The position numbers and the translations under genes are program-made. From JANNXY01 sp031409775 (GTDB taxonomy: Bacteria; Patescibacteriota; Minisyncoccia; Phycocordibacterales; CAIZIN01): DNA of 10,144 nt. The notes under the pieces are model-generated. The model was not told where the DNA came from. It did not search any database and worked only from the letters and a program-made list of their open reading frames with translations. Of this stretch, positions 5,376 through 10,144 are shown one piece after another (positions within the stretch are counted from its first letter, which is position 1; the number at the start of each line of letters is the position of its first letter). The stretch is from positions 1-10,144 of the forward strand of contig JANNXY010000008.1 of assembly GCA_031409775.1 (NCBI GenBank). The letters run 5' to 3'.

Positions 5376-5534
5376 TTATCCCGGCAAGAGATATGATTTT
5401 CCGGCAAAGAATAATATTGGCGGCTGGGAACTTTTCTGGGTAACTTGAATTGACTTTCTTGCCGCTCTCCTTGCATGTCTTTCAATAGCTTTGGATACTG
5501 GTAGTGGAAGCTTTGCATTTTGTGGATTAGCCAT
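5376..5534 (-). CDS. Possible 52-residue basic protein
   Basis: The 226-base gap between trxB and csaA holds two overlapping minus-strand frames. The one starting at ATG 5534 encodes MANPQNAKLPLPVSKAIERH and continues with an Arg/Ala/Lys-rich helix, then a hydrophobic end (PPILFFAGKSYLLPG). Its composition (a regular basic amphipathic helix, few rare residues) looks more protein-like than the longer 60-residue frame at 5369-5551. GGAG lies 11 bases before the ATG, which is weak. I do not recognise a family. It may be a small nucleic-acid-binding protein or a chance frame. Confidence 0.35.
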   Translation of the reverse strand: MANPQNAKLPLPVSKAIERHARRAARKSIQVTQKSSQPPILFFAGKSYLLPG

Positions 5535-5567
5535 AGGAACGAGTACTCCAATAAATTTAACCTATAT

Positions 5568-6494
5568 TTATTTTGTATGCAAATTGACGTAGATGTCTTC
5601 GAGAGCTTTCACGGCATCTCCTGCAGAGATGTTGTTCTGATGGTAGAGTCCGTCGGTACAGTCTCCTGCGGCCCAGATGCCTGGGGTGCGAGTCTGCTGG
5701 GTTCGTGGGTCGACGATGATCTGTCCGATCTGATTCATCTCTACCGCACCCACCGCGAATCCTGTCGATGGGATCAGACCTATCTCGACAAATATCCCTG
5801 TTGTAGGCAAGTCGATCAATTCTCCTGCATTAGGCTTATAAGTAATCGTATTTACAAATTTATCACCTTTTACTTCTACGAATTCTACATTGGTTATAGA
5901 TTTGACATTTGGTTTCGATAGAACTCTGTCGACTGTGACCGGGTCGGCACGGTATTTGTCACTACGATTTAGAATCGTGACGGATTTGCAGTATGCCGAC
6001 AGCTGGGCAGCGGTTTCAAATGCGGCATTACCGCCACCAATAACCACCACATCCTGGTCGCTATATAGAGGCCCATCGCAGGTGGCACAGTAGGTGAGAC
6101 CTTTGTGCTCGTATATATCTGAGCCCTTTACTTCGAGTTTGCGGCGGGTACTGCCAGTACCGATTAGAATCGTTTTGGAATTAAAAGTCTGATTGTTGTC
6201 GGTAGTAACTTCAAATTCTCCGGAATCAAGTTTCTTTATACTCGTGACTTTGAGGCCAGTTTTTATATCGACAGAATCACCGGAGTAGGCACGTAGATGA
6301 GCCTCCATGCTCTTGGCGAAGTCTTGACCAGAAATTTTAATCGTTCCAATCCAGTTTTCTATACCTTCTGATACTGTGCTCTGACTCTGGAAGTCAAATG
6401 TGATGAAAACGGTCTTAAGTTTCTTGCGTGCAGCATAGACACCTGCAGATACTCCTGCTGGTCCGCCACCGATTATAGCTAGGTCATAGGTCAT
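5568..6494 (-). CDS. trxB: Thioredoxin reductase (NADPH-type, FAD flavoprotein)
   Basis: A 308-residue low-molecular-weight thioredoxin reductase that passes electrons from NAD(P)H through FAD and a disulfide to thioredoxin. It has an FAD-binding GGGPAG at 9-14, a redox-active CATC at 136-139, a second Rossmann motif GGGNAA at 153-158 and a C-terminal FAD motif GIWAAGDC at 272-279. The NADPH 2'-phosphate motif, HRRxxxR in E. coli TrxB, reads NRSDKYR at 176-182, so cofactor preference may differ. It follows ftsZ by 9 bases and is probably read with it. No thioredoxin gene is in the window. Confidence 0.95.
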   Translation of the reverse strand: MTYDLAIIGGGPAGVSAGVYAARKKLKTVFITFDFQSQSTVSEGIENWIGTIKISGQDFAKSMEAHLRAYSGDSVDIKTGLKVTSIKKLDSGEFEVTTDNNQTFNSKTILIGTGSTRRKLEVKGSDIYEHKGLTYCATCDGPLYSDQDVVVIGGGNAAFETAAQLSAYCKSVTILNRSDKYRADPVTVDRVLSKPNVKSITNVEFVEVKGDKFVNTITYKPNAGELIDLPTTGIFVEIGLIPSTGFAVGAVEMNQIGQIIVDPRTQQTRTPGIWAAGDCTDGLYHQNNISAGDAVKALEDIYVNLHTK

Positions 6495-6503
6495 CTGGTA
6501 TTT

Positions 6504-7703
6504 CTACTTTATTTTACTCCTTCTGAGAAATGCTGGTACTGCACCCCAATCTTCTTCAGCTGTATCATCGATCACTTTGCGTTCCTCGACTTTGGTAGCT
6601 TGTGGTGGGGTGGGAGCTTCGTCGCGAATAGAGTCGACTTGTTCGCGAGCGGGTGATGTGTAATTGCTAAAAATTTTTCGAGGCTCTGGCTTGCTCTCGG
6701 TCACCCTCTCTACCTCATGTGCTTGGAATAGACTCTTTCTGTTGACTGTCTCGGGGAAGCTCGATGCAATAACGGTTATCTTTAGTTCACCCTTCTTTAG
6801 CTTCTCATCTCGGACAGTTCCGAATATAACCTTGGCATTAGGATCGATAGACTCTGTTACAACCTTGGCTGCGTCTTGGATCTCGAACATTGTCAGGTCG
6901 TCTCCACCTGCGATAGAGAATAGTACTCCCTTGGCTCCACCTATAGATATATCTAGAAGTGGGGAGTTGATAGCATTCTTCGCGGCGTCTTCCGCTCTCT
7001 TGTCTCCTGTTCCGTAGCCTATACCCATGAGAGCAGTACCAGCGTCCTCTAGAACGGCTTTGATATCAGCGAAGTCGATGTTGATAATACCCGGTGTAGT
7101 GATGAGGTCAGAGATGCCTTCTACTGCTTGCTTGAGTATCTCGTCACACATTGCGAATGCTCCCTTGGCGGTAGTTTCTTTGGAAATTGTTGTGAGTAGT
7201 CTGTCGTTGGGGATCACGATGATCGCGTCTACTTCCTTGCGCAGTTCATCTAGCGCTGCATCAGCAAGCCTCATACGCATCTGACCTTCGAATGAAAATG
7301 GTTTGGTCACCACACCTACGGTGAGTGCTCCGAGCTCCTTGGCTGTACGAGCTACTACAGGGGCAGCACCAGATCCTGTACCTCCACCCATTCCACCAGC
7401 GATGAACACCATATCGGCGCCCTTGAGGGTTTCTTGGATCTCTTCTTTGGTTTCTTCGGCTGCACGTTTACCTAGCTCTGGGTTCATCCCTGTACCCAGT
7501 CCACGTGTGAGGTTCTTACCTATATGGATCTTTCTCTTGGCCATAGAGTTATGGAGATCCTGGGCGTCTGTATTTACAGCGATGAAGTCGACTCCCTTTA
7601 CCTTGGAGCTGACCATGTGGTTTACGGCATTTTTGCCTGATCCGCCAACACCAACAACCTTGATACGGGCGAATGATTCTACGTCTGGTTTGAGCTGGGG
7701 CAT
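6504..7703 (-). CDS. ftsZ: Cell division GTPase FtsZ
   Basis: A 399-residue tubulin-like GTPase that polymerises into the Z-ring at midcell. The tubulin signature GGGTGSG is at 106-112. The N-terminal glycine loop GVGGSGKN lies at 18-25, and the T7 synergy loop NIDFAD (N208, D210, D213) that completes the neighbour's GTPase site is intact. A variable linker runs from about 331 to 384. The C-terminal peptide WGAVPAFLRR (386-395) matches the D/E-IPAFLRR type that binds FtsA. Gene order ftsA-ftsZ is the classic one. The upstream promoter across the end of ftsA suggests it can be expressed independently. Confidence 0.98.
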   Translation of the reverse strand: MPQLKPDVESFARIKVVGVGGSGKNAVNHMVSSKVKGVDFIAVNTDAQDLHNSMAKRKIHIGKNLTRGLGTGMNPELGKRAAEETKEEIQETLKGADMVFIAGGMGGGTGSGAAPVVARTAKELGALTVGVVTKPFSFEGQMRMRLADAALDELRKEVDAIIVIPNDRLLTTISKETTAKGAFAMCDEILKQAVEGISDLITTPGIINIDFADIKAVLEDAGTALMGIGYGTGDKRAEDAAKNAINSPLLDISIGGAKGVLFSIAGGDDLTMFEIQDAAKVVTESIDPNAKVIFGTVRDEKLKKGELKITVIASSFPETVNRKSLFQAHEVERVTESKPEPRKIFSNYTSPAREQVDSIRDEAPTPPQATKVEERKVIDDTAEEDWGAVPAFLRRSKIK

Positions 7704-7734
7704 AGTTCTTTGGGTTAGCTATTAAGTGACCTGT

Positions 7735-7763
7735 ATCATAGCAGAACTAGGGTTTTAAGGCAA
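7735..7763 (-). promoter_or_regulatory. Putative ftsZ promoter
   Basis: On the minus strand TTGCCT (7758-7763), a 17-base spacer and TATGAT (7735-7740). The -35 box lies at the very end of ftsA, next to its stop codon. The predicted start leaves a leader of about 25 bases before the ftsZ ATG at 7703. Confidence 0.45.
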
Positions 7764-8948
7764 AAATTGTTGGAACCACCTACCCAGTTTTTTTAGAGCC
7801 TTGCCAACATTGAATGGATTGGAATGTATTGATGCAGTTTCCCCCGAAGAAAAGCCGTAGACACATAGCCCATATGCTACAGACCATGAAGAGTCTTTTA
7901 TCTCTAGTTTATTCGAAGTATTGGACATTTGTGGGATCGATCCAATACGTGAAGGAAGTTTGAGGAAATTTCTGGCGAACTCTTCGATCGATGCGAAGCT
8001 CGATCCTCCACCTGTAAGTATTATACCTGCTGGTAGTAGACCACTTTTGCCAATTTTCTTTAGATGGGCTTCGATCAGATCAAATATATCAGAAAGTCTA
8101 GCAATAATTATTTCATCTAACTTGCGTTTAGAGTAGTTACCACCAACCACACTGCCGAGTTTGACCTGTTCGGCTTCTTCGAGTGGGATTCGCAGTCCCA
8201 GAGCAATGTCGTTCGTTATGTCGTTCGAACCAATAGGAAATATTTCTATAGATATCGGCACGTTGTTCTCGTATACAACGATCGATACCGTTTCTGATCC
8301 AATATTGGCAAGTACACAGCCAGCGATTCTCTGAGCCTTGGTAAGTATCATGTGTGCTGCCGCAAACGGTGCTGGGGTTACATCTATAACTTCTAGCCCT
8401 ACCTCTTCGATGCATTCGATGAGGTCGTTTAGATGGTGTTCGAGACAGGTGACGAATAAGGCACGGACTTCTAGTCTCATTCCCTTCATACCTAGTGGGT
8501 TGCCTAGGGCTACCTTACCGTCGATCTTGTAGGATAGCGGTATAGCGTGGACGATACGCCTGTTGAGCGTAGCAGACTCTGGGAGACCGAGCTGAGCCTG
8601 GTCTAGGGACTTCTGCATGTCTAGCTCGGTGATCTCTGAGTCAGCTCTGGATATGATCACACTGCCTACAGAGATAGAGCTCTGCACGCCGATACCCCCG
8701 ATAGAGAGGAATACTTTCTTTATTGGTAATCCGCCAGCAGCCTTGCTCGCCATGCGTATCGCTGAGTCAATGCTCTTTACCACATCGCTCCTGTGGACTA
8801 TATACCCGTGACGCATGCCCTTGGACTCGGATTTGCCTACAGATATGATCTTTGCAGAAGGCTTTCCGTTCTCATGCGAAAGCTCGCTTACCACGACTTT
8901 GGTTTCCCAGGATCCGATATCAATGCCAATAGCTATAGGTCGTGCCAT
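7755..8948 (-). CDS. ftsA: Cell division protein FtsA (actin-like Z-ring anchor)
   Basis: A 397-residue actin-fold ATPase that tethers FtsZ filaments to the membrane and recruits the divisome. It has a phosphate-1 loop GIDIGSWETKVVV (8-20), the FtsA-specific 1C domain (about 86-165), a phosphate-2 segment ANIGSETVSIVVY (214-226) and an adenosine motif ILTGGGSSF (310-318). The C-terminal amphipathic helix (KALKKLGRWFQQFLP, 383-397) would insert in the membrane. The phosphate-2 Asp usual in this family is Asn215. AGGGG about 7 bases before the ATG is a plausible Shine-Dalgarno site. It is the first gene of the cluster. Confidence 0.96.
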   Translation of the reverse strand: MARPIAIGIDIGSWETKVVVSELSHENGKPSAKIISVGKSESKGMRHGYIVHRSDVVKSIDSAIRMASKAAGGLPIKKVFLSIGGIGVQSSISVGSVIISRADSEITELDMQKSLDQAQLGLPESATLNRRIVHAIPLSYKIDGKVALGNPLGMKGMRLEVRALFVTCLEHHLNDLIECIEEVGLEVIDVTPAPFAAAHMILTKAQRIAGCVLANIGSETVSIVVYENNVPISIEIFPIGSNDITNDIALGLRIPLEEAEQVKLGSVVGGNYSKRKLDEIIIARLSDIFDLIEAHLKKIGKSGLLPAGIILTGGGSSFASIEEFARNFLKLPSRIGSIPQMSNTSNKLEIKDSSWSVAYGLCVYGFSSGETASIHSNPFNVGKALKKLGRWFQQFLP

Positions 8949-8990
8949 ATATAGCCCCTATTCTACAACATTTTCAGGAAAAGTTATATG

Positions 8991-9020
8991 TGGACAAAGA
9001 TTTCAGATATAAGTTAAAAT
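8991..9020 (+). promoter_or_regulatory. Promoter of the coiled-coil protein gene
   Basis: TGGACA (8991-8996), an 18-base spacer and TAAAAT (9015-9020), which ends 6 bases before the ATG at 9027. The transcript would be leaderless. It lies in the 78-base divergent region shared with ftsA. Confidence 0.5.
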
Positions 9021-9026
9021 GTAGAA

Positions 9027-9338
9027 ATGAAAAAGAAAGTCTCTAAAAAAGCCAAGAAGAAAGCGATAACTCTCGAAAGCGTAATTAACGCAATCAAGTC
9101 GGAGGCTGTTAAGTCAAGAAAATATACAGATGAAAAAAACGAGGAATTGGCAATGATGGTTCAACGTGGATTTAGGGAGGTTAATGAAAGATTGGAGACT
9201 ATGCCCACCAAAGCCGAAATGAACAAGAGATTTGATCAAGCAGAAAAGAAAAAGGAAGCTTTAGCAGCTTCCTTTTTCTTAGATTTGATAGGTAGAAAAT
9301 ATATTAAAATGAGGGTTGTGGGTGCCCTGTTTGTTTAG
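9027..9338 (+). CDS. Short coiled-coil protein, probably truncated
   Basis: A 103-residue protein with a lysine-rich start (1-12), then charged helices (LAMMVQRGFREVNERL, TKAEMNKRFDQAEKKKEA) of the coiled-coil type common as hypothetical proteins in CPR genomes. In my recollection such proteins usually continue with several more heptads. Here, from codon 74, the frame passes through a perfect hairpin and ends in an unrelated hydrophobic stretch (AASFFLDLIG, MRVVGALFV). The original 3' half was therefore probably lost, or a frameshift joined the frame to a terminator. One base out of frame there is a TAG at 9262. A role cannot be assigned. Confidence 0.55.
   Translation: MKKKVSKKAKKKAITLESVINAIKSEAVKSRKYTDEKNEELAMMVQRGFREVNERLETMPTKAEMNKRFDQAEKKKEALAASFFLDLIGRKYIKMRVVGALFV
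9248..9278. terminator. Hairpin terminator-like element, bidirectional
   Basis: A perfect 13-bp stem (GAAAAAGGAAGCT with AGCTTCCTTTTTC) with loop TTAGC and a T-run inside the second arm on both strands. On the minus strand it lies 80 bases beyond the ybeY stop and fits as the rpsU-ybeY terminator. On the plus strand it lies within the 9027-9338 reading frame. Confidence 0.75.
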
Positions 9339-9357
9339 GTAGTAGATTACTACAAGA

Positions 9358-9720
9358 TTACTTTTTGTCAACAAAAATATCTTGCCATTTCTTCTCCTCC
9401 TTATCCATAGCATGAGAGTGAGTGAAGCCTTTGAGGTGTACGAGGCCGTGAATGTAAAGCTCGGTTAGGTCAGCGGGAGTTCTGTAGTCATGGGGATAAA
9501 TGAAAATTTCGCCGGAGGATTTGTCGAGAGGGAAGGAGAGGATGTTGGCTGGGCCGTCTTGCTTCTTCCATTTCAAATGCATTTCGGTGGCGAGTTTCCG
9601 GGACGAAAAAACCAAAGACAATGAATAGTCTTGGCCTAGAATGGCGTCTTTTATTTTCTCTAATTTAGCCTTGCTTAGTTTGGCGATCTGGCCTGGATAG
9701 AGTTTGGTGAGTTCAAACAT
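9358..9720 (-). CDS. ybeY: Endoribonuclease YbeY (rRNA maturation factor)
   Basis: A 120-residue zinc-dependent single-strand endoribonuclease that takes part in 16S rRNA 3' end maturation and ribosome quality control. The metal-binding signature HGLVHLKGFTH is at 91-101 (H91, H95, H101), and the preceding ANILSFPLD (58-66) matches the family's (T/A)DVLSFPL strand. It is shorter than the E. coli protein at the N terminus but carries the whole catalytic domain. It begins 3 bases after the rpsU stop, so the two are cotranscribed and probably coupled. Both act on the small ribosomal subunit. Confidence 0.95.
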   Translation of the reverse strand: MFELTKLYPGQIAKLSKAKLEKIKDAILGQDYSLSLVFSSRKLATEMHLKWKKQDGPANILSFPLDKSSGEIFIYPHDYRTPADLTELYIHGLVHLKGFTHSHAMDKEEKKWQDIFVDKK

Positions 9721-9723
9721 AGA

Positions 9724-9960
9724 TTAGCGAACACCCCGAGGAGAGATCTTGCCGAGTTTGATGAGTTCATCATTCTTCTCACGACGGTCTTTGCGGGCTA
9801 GGGCTTCCTTTTTGCGCACATATTTGGACCTATTGCGCTCGGCATAGCGGATACCGCGAACACGAGGTAGTACGCCTGATTCCTGGACCTTGCGAGTAAA
9901 GCGCTTGATGACGCTTATGTTATTCTCGTTTGGGTTCTTGTTTATATCAACATTTATCAT
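9724..9960 (-). CDS. rpsU: Small ribosomal subunit protein bS21
   Basis: A 78-residue, very basic protein that sits on the 30S platform near the anti-Shine-Dalgarno end of 16S rRNA and helps translation start. Family marks are the N-terminal beta strand (INVDINKN), ISVIKRFTRKVQESGVLPRV (16-35) and a helix rich in K and R to about residue 65. It is slightly longer than E. coli bS21 (71). It is the first gene of the rpsU-ybeY pair. Confidence 0.93.
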   Translation of the reverse strand: MINVDINKNPNENNISVIKRFTRKVQESGVLPRVRGIRYAERNRSKYVRKKEALARKDRREKNDELIKLGKISPRGVR

Positions 9961-9971
9961 AGTTCTACAAG

Positions 9972-9998
9972 GTTATCACAGAGTTATGGGTTTGACAA
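9972..9998 (-). promoter_or_regulatory. Putative rpsU promoter
   Basis: On the minus strand TTGTCA (9993-9998) and GATAAC (9972-9977) preceded by TGT (extended -10). The spacer is short (15 bases). The predicted start leaves only a few bases before the ATG at 9960. Confidence 0.35.
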
Positions 9999-10039
9999 CT
10001 ATGAGTCTCCTCCCACTCACAATGAGCATCAAATCAATC

Positions 10040-10087
10040 CCGTTTCCCAGGTAAAAGAGCTCCAAAGAGCTAATTGCTTGGAAACGG
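10040..10087. other. Nested hairpin between rpsU and the window end
   Basis: An 8-bp outer stem (CCGTTTCC 10040-10047 with GGAAACGG 10080-10087) extended after one mismatch by AG/CT. It encloses a second hairpin (AGCTC 10058-10062, loop CAAA, GAGCT 10067-10071). No long T-run follows on either strand, so it is not a convincing terminator. It could be an operator, a leader RNA of rpsU if transcription starts farther upstream, or part of an RNA gene. The rest of 9999-10144 shows no gene I can support. Confidence 0.4.
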
Positions 10088-10144
10088 TAGAATCTAGCAT
10101 GATTGGTGGACTATGAACATCATTATGAACGATTCAAACATTCG

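Noticed and set aside
5369..5551. 60-codon minus-strand frame between trxB and csaA
   Set aside because: Irregular composition without a recognisable start region; the overlapping 52-codon frame looks more protein-like.
10113..10144. Possible start of a plus-strand gene (ATG 10113, GGTGG upstream)
   Set aside because: Only about ten codons remain before the window ends, too little to support a gene.
1..10144. CRISPR array, toxin-antitoxin pair or defence island
   Set aside because: No regularly spaced direct repeats, cas genes, restriction enzymes or recognisable toxin pairs were seen.

Overview
The window looks like chromosome of an ultra-small Candidate Phyla Radiation bacterium (Patescibacteria, probably Parcubacteria-like). 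The evidence is the mix of compact core genes (ftsA, ftsZ, trxB, csaA, ybeY, rpsU), short hypothetical genes, weak or absent Shine-Dalgarno sites, a large serine recombinase abutting a tRNA gene, and CCCGCC/GGCGGG palindromes of the kind scattered through these genomes. The placement is inferred from gene content and style; no rRNA is present to confirm it. The standard genetic code fits every gene.

Left part (1-1820): a large serine recombinase gene (+) ends inside a tRNA-Val(GAC) gene on the other strand, the usual layout of an element integrated at a tRNA 3' end. The 145 bases just before the recombinase (57-201) are almost entirely an inverted, collinear, internally deleted copy of the recombinase gene. 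It contains four inverted matches, to 220-240, 592-607, 1542-1558 and 1603-1690, the last being 88 bp and perfect. One gap in the copy removes exactly two adjacent hairpins. This is either a very unusual rearrangement or a chimera near a sequence end, and it is the most striking signal in the window.

Middle left (1821-2664): two small minus-strand genes (a DUF3467-like protein and a two-helix membrane protein), then divergent tRNA-Glu(TTC) and tRNA-Ser(CGA) genes with overlapping promoters.

Middle (2684-4983): a plus-strand set of tightly packed genes encodes an MBL-fold hydrolase, a DedA-like membrane protein, a shortened TrpC-like TIM-barrel protein and an unknown 111-residue protein. It ends at a strong hairpin terminator that can serve both strands.

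Right (5006-8948): a minus-strand division and redox cluster reads ftsA, ftsZ, trxB, a possible 52-residue basic protein, csaA. FtsA carries a C-terminal amphipathic helix and FtsZ a C-terminal PAFLRR peptide, so the Z-ring anchoring pair looks functional. ftsZ appears to have its own promoter across the ftsA stop codon.

Far right (9027-9960): a divergent plus-strand gene for a short coiled-coil protein runs through a terminator-like hairpin and looks truncated. It faces the minus-strand rpsU-ybeY pair (bS21 and the rRNA-maturation endoribonuclease). Beyond rpsU, 9961-10144 holds its promoter and a nested hairpin of unknown role.

A recurrent feature is a -10 box placed 6 or 7 bases before the ATG of genes that begin transcription units, which suggests leaderless mRNAs.
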